Source of the DNA: an uncultured Christensenella sp.
GTDB lineage: Bacteria > Bacillota > Clostridia > Christensenellales > Borkfalkiaceae
DNA length: 58,195 nt
Assembly (NCBI GenBank): GCA_910578765.1
Contig: CAJTRW010000005.1
Coordinates: 1-58,195 of the forward strand
Direction: 5' to 3'
Part shown: piece by piece, positions 25,733 through 35,072 of the stretch
How the letters are laid out: each line of letters starts with the position of its first letter
How positions within the stretch are numbered: the stretch's first letter is position 1
Notes under the pieces: model-generated
What the model was told of the DNA's origin: nothing
Databases searched by the model: none
Seen by the model: only the letters and a program-made list of their open reading frames with translations
Made by a program: the position numbers and the translations under genes

Positions 25733-25936
25733 ATGCGTAAAACAGCTTATTCCGTAAAACAGCGCGGGTATTCGCGCGGCGGCGTTTCCGTAAGCGCGAA
25801 GCAAGATTTGAATTATTGCAACGGCATTTGCCTATTTACTTATAGGAACATAACAATAGAAGCCGTATTTTCGCCCGAAGCGCCCGTTTTGGAAGAAAAA
25901 CTGGTAAAAATTGCCGCCGCTTACGACGCGCAATAA
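25733..25936 (+). CDS. Small hypothetical protein beside the recombinase
   Basis: A 67-aa basic-then-acidic ORF. AAGGG at 25716-25720 is a weak, distant ribosome-binding site. The second half, with ITIEAVFSPEAPVLEEKLVKI, loosely recalls the small TnpW-type proteins found near serine recombinases in Clostridia. Its position, 69 bases upstream of the recombinase and in the same direction, makes it a candidate recombination directionality factor, because excision by large serine integrases requires such a partner and no other small gene is nearby. This is an inference from position; a chance ORF is also possible. Confidence 0.4.
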   Translation: MRKTAYSVKQRGYSRGGVSVSAKQDLNYCNGICLFTYRNITIEAVFSPEAPVLEEKLVKIAAAYDAQ

Positions 25937-25938
25937 GC

Positions 25939-25967
25939 TTGCGGCGCGCGCGTTGAAATAGTATAAT
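25939..25967 (+). promoter_or_regulatory. Possible promoter of the recombinase gene
   Basis: TTGCGG (25939-25944), 17 bases, TATAAT (25962-25967), 38 bases upstream of the ATG. The -10 box is perfect and the -35 weak. A sigma-E or sigma-K promoter, which would be expected if excision were developmental, was looked for and not seen. Confidence 0.45.
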
Positions 25968-26005
25968 CAAGCCGTGTTAAACCGCCGACGCCGATAAGCG
26001 TACAT

Positions 26006-27673
26006 ATGGCAAGAACAAGTAAATACAGCATTCAGTCTACCCCGACACGCCGCAGAGACGAGTGGCGCGCGGGGCTTTATATCCGTTTATCCAAGGAGGA
26101 CGGCGACAAGCCCGAAAGCGAAAGCGTTTCGTCGCAGAAAGCCTTACTGGAAAAATTCGTTTCTGAAAATCCGTCCTTAAATTTTTACGATTTCTATATA
26201 GACGACGGTTGGAGCGGAACGGACTTCGAAAGGCCTGCGTTCGGCAGGATGATAGGCGACGTTACGGGCGGAAAAATAAACTGCGTGATAGTGAAAGATT
26301 TGTCGCGTTTCGGCAGAAATTACGTCGAAGCGGGCAAATATCTCGAAACGGTGTTTCCGCTTTTCGGCGTGCGCTTCATTGCCGTAAACGACGCAATCGA
26401 CAGTGTTTCCGCGCCGCAGTCCATGAACAATGTTTTGGTTCCGTTTAAAAACATAATTAACGACGAGTACTGCCGCGACATATCGGTAAAGGTGCGCACT
26501 TCGCTGGATATAAGAAGAAAACAGGGCAAATTTATCGGCTCATTCGCCGCTTACGGGTACAGGAAAGACGAAAACGATAAAAACAAGCTTGTCATAGACG
26601 AATGCGCCGCGGCTACCGTGCGTATGATTTTTGCGAAATTTTTAAGCGGTTACAGCGTCATCGGGATAGCCCGTTTGCTTAACGGAAAGGGCATACCCAA
26701 TCCCTCGGCGTACAGAAAAGCGCAAAATTCCGCGCGCGTCGGCGACGGGCTTTGGTGCGACTCCACGGTTCGGCGTATTCTCGTAAACGAAGTTTATATC
26801 GGCAATCTCGTCCAAAAAAAGAACGAAACAATAAGCTATAAAATTCACGTATCCCGACCTGTCGGCAAAGAAAAACGCATAAGGGTGGAAAACACCCATG
26901 AGGCGATTGTATCCCGTGAAGATTTTTACAAGGTCGGCGAACTTTTGAAGCGCGATACGCGCACTTCGCCGCACGCGGACAGACTGTCCTTATTTTCGGG
27001 CTTTTTAAAGTGCGCGGACTGCGGCAGGGCAATGCAAAAGCGCACAGTGACTCAGCCGAACAAAATTTACGACTACTACGTTTGTTCGACTTATAAAAAA
27101 TTTCACGGAGGGTTCTGCACAAAACACACGTTAAGGGCAGACGATTTGGAGGAAGCGGTTTTAAGCTTTCTCAATAAGTACATTTCTCTGGCGGTCGACT
27201 TTGACAGGTTGGAGACGGCAACGCGCAAAGCCGAAGCCGCGGGGGTAAGGCTGAAAAGCTTTGAAAAAGAGTTAAAGCAAAAGCAGCGCGAAGTGGAGAA
27301 AACCCGCACCGTTCTTCTTGACCTGTATCCGGATTATAAGAGCGGCATTTTAAATAAAGAGCAGTATTTTTCGCTTAAAGATAGATATGAAAATTTGCTT
27401 TCGCAGGCTGAAAGCGCCGTTAAACAGGCGGAAAAGAATCTGGACGATTGCAAAAACGGTAGGCGCGCCGGCAGTGAATTTATAGAAAATTTCAAAAAGC
27501 ACAGGGGGCTTGAAAGTCTTTCGCGCGAAATTATTTGCGAGCTTATAGAAAATATCAACGTCCGCGAAGGCGGCGTTCTGGAAATAAAGCTTAAATTCAG
27601 CGATTCCTTGCTTGCCGCGGAAAAGTTTTTCGGCGGGGTAATAAAAAGTGACAAGGACGGTGCAACCGCATAA
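26006..27673 (+). CDS. Large serine recombinase, probable excisionase of the spoVAD element
   Basis: A 555-aa site-specific recombinase of the TnpX/TndX/SpoIVCA class. The catalytic Ser is residue 29 (YIRLSKED), and further resolvase motifs are IVKDLSRFGRN and the helix after it. The recombinase domain spans about residues 165-310. A zinc ribbon with Cys near 337, 340, 361 and 371 (CADCG, YYVCS, FCTKH) follows, then a coiled-coil stretch at about 400-480. All domains are present, so it should be active. It lies inside the 27.4-kb element about 18 kb from the left end and is the only recombinase in the window. The att sites of the element have the geometry of this enzyme class. No strong Shine-Dalgarno sequence precedes the ATG, so expression may be kept low. 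Confidence 0.94.
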   Translation: MARTSKYSIQSTPTRRRDEWRAGLYIRLSKEDGDKPESESVSSQKALLEKFVSENPSLNFYDFYIDDGWSGTDFERPAFGRMIGDVTGGKINCVIVKDLSRFGRNYVEAGKYLETVFPLFGVRFIAVNDAIDSVSAPQSMNNVLVPFKNIINDEYCRDISVKVRTSLDIRRKQGKFIGSFAAYGYRKDENDKNKLVIDECAAATVRMIFAKFLSGYSVIGIARLLNGKGIPNPSAYRKAQNSARVGDGLWCDSTVRRILVNEVYIGNLVQKKNETISYKIHVSRPVGKEKRIRVENTHEAIVSREDFYKVGELLKRDTRTSPHADRLSLFSGFLKCADCGRAMQKRTVTQPNKIYDYYVCSTYKKFHGGFCTKHTLRADDLEEAVLSFLNKYISLAVDFDRLETATRKAEAAGVRLKSFEKELKQKQREVEKTRTVLLDLYPDYKSGILNKEQYFSLKDRYENLLSQAESAVKQAEKNLDDCKNGRRAGSEFIENFKKHRGLESLSREIICELIENINVREGGVLEIKLKFSDSLLAAEKFFGGVIKSDKDGATA

Positions 27674-27700
27674 AAGTCAGACTTAGGTCTGACTTTTTTT
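27672..27700 (+). terminator. Terminator of the recombinase gene
   Basis: AAAAGTCAGAC (27672-27682) pairs with GTCTGACTTTT (27687-27697) around TTAG, with Ts to 27700. The stem begins within the stop codon of the recombinase gene. Confidence 0.9.
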
Positions 27701-27799
27701 ATGCAACAAAACTCGGCGAATGCGCATACTTATTTATGTGACGCTTTTCGCAAAATTCGACTAAATTTTTTATGTTTCACAAATATAACGGCATAATTG

Positions 27800-27828
27800 T
27801 TGACTTTGACTGTATTAAGCGGTAAAAT
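27800..27828 (+). promoter_or_regulatory. Promoter of the glmM-glmS-capD operon
   Basis: TTGACT (27800-27805), 17 bases, TAAAAT (27823-27828). It lies downstream of the in-frame codon at 27797, which rules out that codon as the start of the first gene. Confidence 0.78.
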
Positions 27829-27874
27829 AAAAAATGATAAAATAGCGTTTCATACGCATACGGAGGGGTTTCTC

Positions 27875-28531
27875 TTGGTGAAAACGTGCGATTTGTTTGA
27901 CCTTGCACACACTTTGGCGGGGGATTATCTTTCATCGTTCGGGTACCCTTGGGAGGCGCTTGAAAAGCTTAAAAATTATATTCCGCAACTGGGCAAAACA
28001 CTTCACGGCGGCGAATATACGGAAATTCTGCCCGAAGTATGGGCGCATAAAACGGCGTCCGTATCCCGTGCGGCGAATATCATCGGACCGTGCATTATAG
28101 GCGCGGGTACTGAAGTGCGCCCGTGCGCGTATATACGCGGTTGTGCGCTGATAGGTGAAAATTGCGTCGTAGGAAACTCTACCGAGCTTAAAAACGTAAT
28201 TTTATTCGACTGCGTGCAGACGCCGCATTACAATTACGTGGGGGACAGCATATTGGGCTATAAGGCGCACATGGGCGCAGGCGCCGTGACCTCTAACGTG
28301 AAGGCGGATAAAACTCCGGTAACCGTCAAGGGTGAAACAAAAATTGAAACAGGGCTGAAAAAACTCGGCTCCATGATAGGCGACTTTGCCGAAGTAGGCT
28401 GTAACGCCGTGTTGAACCCGGGTACGGTCGTCGGCAGGAACACGAATATTTATCCGCTTTCGTTTGTAAGGGGCGTAGTTCCGCCCGACAGTATTTTGAA
28501 AAGCGACGGTATTTTAATTAAAAAGAACTAG
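27875..28531 (+). CDS. GlmU-like left-handed beta-helix acyltransferase
   Basis: About 218 residues, starting at TTG 27875 or GTG 27878; GGAGGGG at 27862-27868 suits either. The hexapeptide-repeat body (IIGPCIIGAGTEVRP, LIGENCVVGNSTELKN) and YVGDSILGYKAHMGAGAVTSN correspond to the acetyltransferase half of GlmU, while no uridylyltransferase domain is present. Sitting directly before glmM and glmS, it probably acetylates glucosamine-1-phosphate on the way to UDP-GlcNAc. The uridylyltransferase must be encoded elsewhere. It may be annotated in databases as a UDP-N-acetylglucosamine pyrophosphorylase-related protein. Confidence 0.78.
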   Translation: MVKTCDLFDLAHTLAGDYLSSFGYPWEALEKLKNYIPQLGKTLHGGEYTEILPEVWAHKTASVSRAANIIGPCIIGAGTEVRPCAYIRGCALIGENCVVGNSTELKNVILFDCVQTPHYNYVGDSILGYKAHMGAGAVTSNVKADKTPVTVKGETKIETGLKKLGSMIGDFAEVGCNAVLNPGTVVGRNTNIYPLSFVRGVVPPDSILKSDGILIKKN

Positions 28532-28540
28532 AGAGAAAAA

Positions 28541-29920
28541 ATGGGAAAATATTTCGGAACCGACGGTTTCAGGGGCGAAGCCAACATAACGCTGACCGCA
28601 GACCATGCCTACAAGGTGGGAAGATTCCTCGGCTGGTATTTCGGTAAGATAAAGGAAAAGGACGGCGCGCCCGTCAGGGTGGTTATAGGCAAAGATACTA
28701 GAAGATCAAGCTACATGTTCGAGTTTTCGCTTGTAGCGGGACTTACCGCGTCCGGCGCGGACGCTTATATGCTTCACGTCACGACGACGCCTTCCGTAGC
28801 ATACATTACGAGGGTCGACGGCTTTGATTGCGGAATTATGATATCCGCAAGCCATAATCCCTATTACGACAACGGCATAAAGCTTATAAACACCAACGGC
28901 GAGAAGATGGACGACGCGACCACCTCGCTTATAGAGGATTATATCGACGGAAAGCTAAACGTGTTCGGGCAGGATTATCCTTATCTTCCCTACGCCAAGC
29001 GCGACAAAATAGGTAAGACTGTCGACTATGCGGCGGGCAGAAACCGCTATATCGGATATCTTATTTCTCTGGGTATGTATTCTTTCAGGGGAGTAAAGGT
29101 TGGGCTTGACTGTGCAAACGGCAGCTCTTGGAATATTGCCAAATCCGTTTTCGAGGCTCTCGGTGCGACAACTTACGTTATCAATGCGGAGCCCGACGGA
29201 CTGAATATCAATAAAGACGCGGGTTCTACGCATATAGAAGGATTGCAGAAGCTTGTCAAAGAAAAAAAGCTTGACGTAGGCTTCGCATTCGACGGCGACG
29301 CGGACAGGTGTCTTTGCGTGGACGAAAACGGAAAATTAGTCACAGGCGACCAGATTTTGTTCGTTTACGCAACATATATGAAGGAACGCGGCAAACTTCT
29401 GACAAATACAGTTGTTACGACTCTAATGTCCAACTCGGGGCTTTACAAGGCCTTCGACGCGGCGGACATAGATTATAAAATTACGCCGGTAGGGGACAAG
29501 CACGTTTACGAAGAAATGTCGGCAAACGGCTACCGCCTCGGCGGAGAGCAGTCGGGACATATTATTTTTTCCAAATACGCAACTACCGGCGACGGAATAC
29601 TTACAAGTCTTAAAGTAATGGAAGTAATGATGGCGAAAAATTTGTCGCTTTCAAAGCTTGTATCTCCCGTAAAAATATATCCTCAGGTGCTTTTAAACGT
29701 TAAAGTCGCGGATAGGGAAAAAGCCGAAAACGACGCGGACGTTCTTGCGGCGGTCAAACGCGTCGAGGAAAAACTTAACGGCGACGGAAGAATACTTTAC
29801 CGTGCGTCGGGTACGGAACCTCTTATAAGAATAATGGTCGAGGCGGAAAGCGAAAGGGCGGCCAAGACCTACGCGAAGCAGGTTTCGGAGGTGTTGACGA
29901 AAAAGGGCTACGCCGTTTGA
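28541..29920 (+). CDS. glmM: Phosphoglucosamine mutase
   Basis: A 459-aa phosphohexomutase that interconverts glucosamine-6- and -1-phosphate, a normally essential step to peptidoglycan. The N-terminal YFGTDGFRGEAN, the phosphoserine loop MISASHNPYYDNG near residue 105, and the metal loop FDGDADR near residue 250 are all present, with the C-terminal phosphate loop RASGTEPLIRIM. Length is typical (about 450). It lies nine bases after the acyltransferase and 15 before glmS. Its location inside an apparently excisable element is unusual for an essential gene. Confidence 0.96.
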   Translation: MGKYFGTDGFRGEANITLTADHAYKVGRFLGWYFGKIKEKDGAPVRVVIGKDTRRSSYMFEFSLVAGLTASGADAYMLHVTTTPSVAYITRVDGFDCGIMISASHNPYYDNGIKLINTNGEKMDDATTSLIEDYIDGKLNVFGQDYPYLPYAKRDKIGKTVDYAAGRNRYIGYLISLGMYSFRGVKVGLDCANGSSWNIAKSVFEALGATTYVINAEPDGLNINKDAGSTHIEGLQKLVKEKKLDVGFAFDGDADRCLCVDENGKLVTGDQILFVYATYMKERGKLLTNTVVTTLMSNSGLYKAFDAADIDYKITPVGDKHVYEEMSANGYRLGGEQSGHIIFSKYATTGDGILTSLKVMEVMMAKNLSLSKLVSPVKIYPQVLLNVKVADREKAENDADVLAAVKRVEEKLNGDGRILYRASGTEPLIRIMVEAESERAAKTYAKQVSEVLTKKGYAV

Positions 29921-29935
29921 CGGAGGGCATTTAAA

Positions 29936-31771
29936 ATGTGTGGCATTGTCGGATATTTGGGTAAAAAACAGGCCGTTCCGGTGCTTTTGGACGGGCTTAC
30001 CAAGCTTGAATACAGGGGTTACGATTCGGCGGGTCTTGCCGTCGTTAACGCAATCGGCAAAATAGAGATAATCAAAGCGCACGGAAAGCTTACCGAATTA
30101 AAGAAAAAAGTAAAATCTTGCGGTAAAACAATTAAAGGTCTGTGCGGCATAGGTCATACGCGTTGGGCTACGCACGGCGTTCCCAACGAAAACAACGCTC
30201 ACCCGCACGCCAACGACGACGGTTCGGTCGTTGCGGTACACAACGGCATAATAGAAAACTATTCCGAGCTGAAAGAGAAGCTTATTAAACGCGGTTATAC
30301 CTTTTATTCCGAAACGGATACGGAGGTAGCTACAAAGCTTGTCGACTATTATTACAGAAAATACGGCGAGCCGCTACGGGCGATTTCGGAATTTGCTTTC
30401 CGCGTAAGGGGTTCATATGCGCTTGCCGTACTGTTCGGCGATTACCCCAACGAAATTTACGCAATAAGAAAGGATTGCCCCATGGTAGTGGGGCTTGCGG
30501 GCGGAGAGTGCTTTCTTGCCTCGGACGTTCCCGCGCTTTTGAAATATACGCGCGACGTGTATTACGTCGACAATTTGCAGATAACAAGACTTAAACAGGG
30601 CAAAGCCGAGTTTTTCAATCTGGACAGGGAAATGCTCTCTTTGCCGCTGACGCATATCGACTGGGATTTGAAAGCCGCCGAAAAGGACGGGTTCGAGCAT
30701 TATATGCTCAAAGAAATTCACGAGCAACCCGCGGCGGTAAAAAATACTCTTAATTGTTACCTTAAAAACGGTAAAATCGATTTTTCGGAAGTGAAGCTAT
30801 CAGACGAAACCGTTAAAAGCACGGGTTCCGTCATAATCTGCGGCTGCGGCTCGGCATACCATGCCGGCGTCGTAATGCAGTACGTAATGGAAGATTTGTG
30901 CCGTATCCCCGTCCGCGTGGAGCTGGCGTCCGAATTCAGGTACAGAAATCCCGTCGTCGCCGGTAACGAGCTGTTTGTTGCAATAAGCCAGTCGGGCGAA
31001 ACGGCGGACACTATCGCCGCCCTGCGCGAGGCGAAAAGACTGGGTATCAAGACGCTTGCCGTGGTTAACGTTTACGGCTCTACCATAGCGCGCGAATCCG
31101 ACTTCGTGTTTTATACCAAAGCCGGTCCGGAAATTTCAGTCGCCACCACCAAGGCATACAGCGCTCAGCTTATTGCGGGATATCTGTTGGCGTTGAAATA
31201 CGGCGTAGTCCGCGGAACTCTGACGGATGAAAATTACCGCGCGCTTTTAAACGAACTTTGCGCGCTTCCCGATAAAATAAGCGAAATTTTGAAAGAGCAG
31301 TCCGCGGTTCAGCAGTTTGCTTCCGAAACCGTGAACAGGGAAAACGTGTTCTTTATAGGCAGGGGTATAGACTATGCCGCCGGCATCGAAGGCAGTTTAA
31401 AACTTAAAGAGATAAGCTACATTCATTCCGAGGCGTATGCCGCAGGAGAGTTGAAGCACGGAACCATAAGCCTTATAGAAAGCGAAACGCTGGTTATAGG
31501 CGTGCTTACCCAGGACAAACTTGCCGAAAAGACCGCAGGTAATCTTGAGGAAGTAAAAAGCCGTGACGCAAGCATTGCCGTAATTGCGGCTGAGGGGGTA
31601 AAAATTCCCGAAAGTTGCGGCAAGGCGGTTGTTATTCCCTGTACGGACGGGCATTTTACAGCCAGTCTTTCGGTCATACCTTTACAGCTTTACGCCTATT
31701 ATTTAAGCGTGCTCAGGGGTAATGACGTGGACAAGCCGCGCAACCTCGCCAAGAGCGTAACTGTCGAATAG
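29936..31771 (+). CDS. glmS: Glutamine-fructose-6-phosphate aminotransferase
   Basis: A 611-aa enzyme that makes glucosamine-6-phosphate, the entry step to amino sugars. The N-terminal glutaminase domain begins with the catalytic Cys2 (CGIVGYLG), and the two SIS domains follow with SQSGETADT and the C-terminal DKPRNLAKSVTVE. Length equals the family norm (about 609). GGAGGG at 29921-29926 is the ribosome-binding site. No glmS ribozyme is visible in the 15-base gap before the gene. It lies within the spoVAD element. Confidence 0.97.
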   Translation: MCGIVGYLGKKQAVPVLLDGLTKLEYRGYDSAGLAVVNAIGKIEIIKAHGKLTELKKKVKSCGKTIKGLCGIGHTRWATHGVPNENNAHPHANDDGSVVAVHNGIIENYSELKEKLIKRGYTFYSETDTEVATKLVDYYYRKYGEPLRAISEFAFRVRGSYALAVLFGDYPNEIYAIRKDCPMVVGLAGGECFLASDVPALLKYTRDVYYVDNLQITRLKQGKAEFFNLDREMLSLPLTHIDWDLKAAEKDGFEHYMLKEIHEQPAAVKNTLNCYLKNGKIDFSEVKLSDETVKSTGSVIICGCGSAYHAGVVMQYVMEDLCRIPVRVELASEFRYRNPVVAGNELFVAISQSGETADTIAALREAKRLGIKTLAVVNVYGSTIARESDFVFYTKAGPEISVATTKAYSAQLIAGYLLALKYGVVRGTLTDENYRALLNELCALPDKISEILKEQSAVQQFASETVNRENVFFIGRGIDYAAGIEGSLKLKEISYIHSEAYAAGELKHGTISLIESETLVIGVLTQDKLAEKTAGNLEEVKSRDASIAVIAAEGVKIPESCGKAVVIPCTDGHFTASLSVIPLQLYAYYLSVLRGNDVDKPRNLAKSVTVE

Positions 31772-31784
31772 AGAGAGAAAATTT

Positions 31785-33617
31785 ATGAAAAAGCAAAGCA
31801 AACAAATTAAAGAAATACTTTTACTTGTCGGGCTGGATTTAGCGGCAATCGTCGCTTCCGTAGCCCTGTCTTTGCTTATTGTCAACAACAGTATACATTT
31901 TAATTCACAGCTTTGGATATGGCTTTCTGTAAATATCGTAATAGTATATCTTTTCTTTGCGCTTTTCGGCACGTATAATATAGTGTTTACTTCCGTCGGA
32001 ATAATAGACACGTTGAAGACGCTGTGCGCGTGCATATGTATATTCTGCGTAAATACAGGTTCCAGTTTTATTTTGAAAGAACCGATAGGTTTCAGGGTCT
32101 GCTCGGTATTTTGTATAATTTTATTTTCTTTCGCGCTTTTGATACGTTTTTCCAAACGCATGTATATAGCCGTAAAATATTCTATCAGCAACAGGACGAA
32201 AAATAAAATAAGGGCTATGATAGTCGGCGCAGGCAATGCGGGAACTATGATTATCAGGGAATTTAAAACCACCGATAAAATAGATTATCTCCCCATATGC
32301 CTGATAGACGACGACCCCAATAAATTGAATAAAAACATTTACGGCGTAAAGGTTGTCGGCGGTACGGCGGATATACCTAAACTTGCGGAAAAGTACTCCA
32401 TTGACGAAATTATTATTGCTATGCCGTCTGTGTCCAAAACCGAAATAAAACGCGTTTACGACATCTGCGAGGTTACGAAATGCAAGGTTAAAACCTTGCC
32501 CGGCATTTACCAGATAGTAAACGGCGACGCAAGCGTTACCGCGCTTCGCGAAGTCAGGATAACGGACCTTTTGGGACGCGACCAGATAAGCGTCAATCTC
32601 GATGAAATTATGGGATATATCGAAGACCGCGTAATCCTTGTAACGGGCGGCGGCGGTTCGATAGGCAGCGAGCTTTGCAGACAGATAGCCACACACAATC
32701 CCAGGCAGTTGATAATACTCGATATCTACGAAAACAACGCATACGAAATAGAGCAGGAGCTGAAACGCCGTCATCCGGAGCTTAATCTTCTTACGCTGAT
32801 AGCCAGTATCAGGGACGAGGTCAAAATCAACGACGTATTCAAAAAATACAAGCCGGAAATAGTTTTCAACGCCGCGGCGCACAAGCACGTTCCTTTAATG
32901 GAAACAAGCCCTAACGAGGCGGTCAAAAACAACGTGTTCGGCACGCTCAACGTCGCTAAATGCGCGGATAAATACAAGTCGAAGGTCTTTGTTCAGATTT
33001 CTACGGATAAAGCCGTCAACCCCACAAACATTATGGGCGCGACGAAACGCATCTGTGAAATGATTATCCAGACGATAGGCAGACACAGCAAGCACACCAA
33101 TTTCGTCGCCGTGCGCTTCGGAAACGTTCTCGGTTCAAACGGTTCGGTAATTCCGCTGTTTGAAAAGCAGATAGCGGAGGGCGGTCCCGTAACGGTCACC
33201 CATAAGGACATAATAAGGTATTTCATGACGATACCGGAAGCGGTTTCTCTCGTCTTGCAGGCAGGCGCATACGCCCGCGGCGGTCAGATATTCGTACTTG
33301 ACATGGGCGAGCAGGTAAGGATATACGATTTGGCTTGCAACCTTATCAAGCTTTCCGGTTTGGAACCCGACGTCGATATAAAAATCGAATTTACCGGTTT
33401 GCGCCCCGGCGAAAAGCTTTATGAAGAAAGGCTTATGGACGAGGAGGGCATGCAAAAAACGCCAAACGGACTTATAAACATTGCAAATCCCATACAGTTG
33501 GACGAGGACAAACTTTGGAAAACGCTTGAAAACCTTCATAATGCGGCGGAAAAAGAAACGCCGCGCATGAAGGAGCTTGTTTCTAAACTGGTAACTACGT
33601 ACAAACCGCAAATCTGA
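31785..33617 (+). CDS. capD: CapD/PglF-type UDP-GlcNAc 4,6-dehydratase
   Basis: A 610-aa membrane-bound nucleotide-sugar dehydratase. Four hydrophobic segments cover about residues 10-130. A CoA-binding-like Rossmann domain (VGAGNAGTMI) follows, then the extended SDR catalytic domain with VTGGGGSIGSE near residue 285. The catalytic triad uses Met in place of Tyr (NIMGATKR), as in WbpM, PglF and FlaA1. It would make the 4-keto-6-deoxy precursor used by the aminotransferase at 8068. It is the last gene of the glm operon, 13 bases after glmS, so wall-precursor and surface-glycan synthesis are co-transcribed. Confidence 0.92.
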   Translation: MKKQSKQIKEILLLVGLDLAAIVASVALSLLIVNNSIHFNSQLWIWLSVNIVIVYLFFALFGTYNIVFTSVGIIDTLKTLCACICIFCVNTGSSFILKEPIGFRVCSVFCIILFSFALLIRFSKRMYIAVKYSISNRTKNKIRAMIVGAGNAGTMIIREFKTTDKIDYLPICLIDDDPNKLNKNIYGVKVVGGTADIPKLAEKYSIDEIIIAMPSVSKTEIKRVYDICEVTKCKVKTLPGIYQIVNGDASVTALREVRITDLLGRDQISVNLDEIMGYIEDRVILVTGGGGSIGSELCRQIATHNPRQLIILDIYENNAYEIEQELKRRHPELNLLTLIASIRDEVKINDVFKKYKPEIVFNAAAHKHVPLMETSPNEAVKNNVFGTLNVAKCADKYKSKVFVQISTDKAVNPTNIMGATKRICEMIIQTIGRHSKHTNFVAVRFGNVLGSNGSVIPLFEKQIAEGGPVTVTHKDIIRYFMTIPEAVSLVLQAGAYARGGQIFVLDMGEQVRIYDLACNLIKLSGLEPDVDIKIEFTGLRPGEKLYEERLMDEEGMQKTPNGLINIANPIQLDEDKLWKTLENLHNAAEKETPRMKELVSKLVTTYKPQI

Positions 33618-33629
33618 CATATAAAATAA

Positions 33630-33659
33630 AAAAACGCGTCTTTATCGGGACGCGTTTTT
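33630..33659. terminator. Bidirectional terminator between capD and the O-antigen-ligase-like gene
   Basis: AAAAACGCGTC (33630-33640) pairs with GACGCGTTTTT (33649-33659). Both strands carry a T run, and the stop codon of the minus-strand gene lies in the loop, so both convergent genes use it. Confidence 0.88.
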
Positions 33660-35057
33660 ACTTTGACCTTTAACAAGTACGGCTATCAATAAGCTGTAAA
33701 CCATTGTTGGTATTATGTTCAATATGTGGTTGTCCAACAGACTGTTAATCAGAAGCGATGCAACAATCAACGCTATAAACGACCGTTCCGTAGTCGGATT
33801 TTTAAAGAAGCATATAAACGTCTGCACCCTGTGCAACGCATAGCCCAGCAACCCGATTATACCGCATGCACTCATCATTTCAAGTATGGTGTTGTGCGCC
33901 ATATCCATAGGTATGGGCGTATAAGAAAAATCCGTATCCGGTTTAATATTATAAAATCCTCTTCCGAATAGGGGGAAGGACTTAAAATCCCTTATAGCCT
34001 GACGCCAAAGCTCCATTCTGCCGCTGCCGTAAAGCTCGCCGTTTACAACAATATTAGAATAAATCGTTTTAAAAAAATCGATAACCTTGTCCTGAAAAAG
34101 CCCCGTAACCACTATCACGCCGATAAGCGAAGCTGCAAATATGCACAAATTTGCAATTTTATCATTCCCTTTTACAAGAAGCATTACCGTGCAAACGGGG
34201 TATATTACCGCCGCGCAGACCATTGCCTGCCTGCAACAGGAAAAAATCAGCGCTACCAGCATTATAACCGAAATCAACGTATAAACAAAGCCGAATTTTT
34301 TAGCGTAAGCCAAATAAAACGCCGCCGGTATGCACATGGTCAGCAAAGCGCCGTACGTTGTGTAAACGCCCCAACCGAAGACTATCTGGTTTCTGTCAAT
34401 CGTTCCGCCTGCGAATATCGCGTCCTTCGTGGCGTACAGTACGGCAAGCTCGATTATAAGCAACAGGCCAAACGCGACGAAACTGTAACAAATTCTCTCG
34501 TAAGAGCGTCTATCCGCCGTCACGTTGTCCTTTAAAACGGCAAACAGACCCAAAAACAGCAGTGCCAGTATAACGGCGTATAAAAGATTGAAAAAAGTGT
34601 AATTTTTGTTGCCGGCGCCGTTTAAAAGCAGTGCGACGGAAAAAACGCACAGTCCGAAAAATACTGGATCGAGTTTAAACTTTTTTCTTACGCAAGTTAT
34701 TACCAGTCTGTAAACCAAAGACGCGATAAGCAGCGTCACTATTATAATTAAGGGAGCAAGAATTTCCGGACGGAAAAAATAGTCGGATTCGCCCCTGCCC
34801 GATGCGGGAGAATTTTTCCAGGATATTATTACGTTCATGAAAAGCATGACGGTAACAATAGGCGAAACGTCGTCCAAAAAAAGCAAAATCAAAATCCCCG
34901 CTATCCCGAGATAGCAGATTGTAACGATATCCAGACTGAGGTAGTAACATAAAATCACCACCGCCATGGTAACAAAAGGGAAAAATTTGGACAGTAAAAC
35001 CTGTCTTACAATTTCCGCCGCTTTTGAATTTTTCGGTTTTGTAAAAGAAGTATTCAT
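33642..35057 (-). CDS. O-antigen ligase/polymerase-family membrane protein
   Basis: A 471-aa protein with about twelve hydrophobic segments and the Wzy_C/WaaL-type periplasmic-loop block near residues 345-400 (GSGRMELWRQAIRDF...GRGFYN...MAHNTILEMMSACG). In Gram-positive bacteria such proteins can polymerise glycans or ligate them to the wall or to proteins. It is transcribed toward the glm operon from its own promoter and is the rightmost gene of the element. Whether it ligates the polymer made by the main operon or acts as a second polymerase cannot be told. Confidence 0.82.
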   Translation of the reverse strand: MNTSFTKPKNSKAAEIVRQVLLSKFFPFVTMAVVILCYYLSLDIVTICYLGIAGILILLFLDDVSPIVTVMLFMNVIISWKNSPASGRGESDYFFRPEILAPLIIIVTLLIASLVYRLVITCVRKKFKLDPVFFGLCVFSVALLLNGAGNKNYTFFNLLYAVILALLFLGLFAVLKDNVTADRRSYERICYSFVAFGLLLIIELAVLYATKDAIFAGGTIDRNQIVFGWGVYTTYGALLTMCIPAAFYLAYAKKFGFVYTLISVIMLVALIFSCCRQAMVCAAVIYPVCTVMLLVKGNDKIANLCIFAASLIGVIVVTGLFQDKVIDFFKTIYSNIVVNGELYGSGRMELWRQAIRDFKSFPLFGRGFYNIKPDTDFSYTPIPMDMAHNTILEMMSACGIIGLLGYALHRVQTFICFFKNPTTERSFIALIVASLLINSLLDNHILNIIPTMVYSLLIAVLVKGQSKNASR

Positions 35058-35072
35058 TATGTGCCCATAGAA

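Noticed and set aside
29921..29935. glmS ribozyme upstream of glmS
   Set aside because: The gap after glmM is only 15 bases, too short for the ribozyme core.
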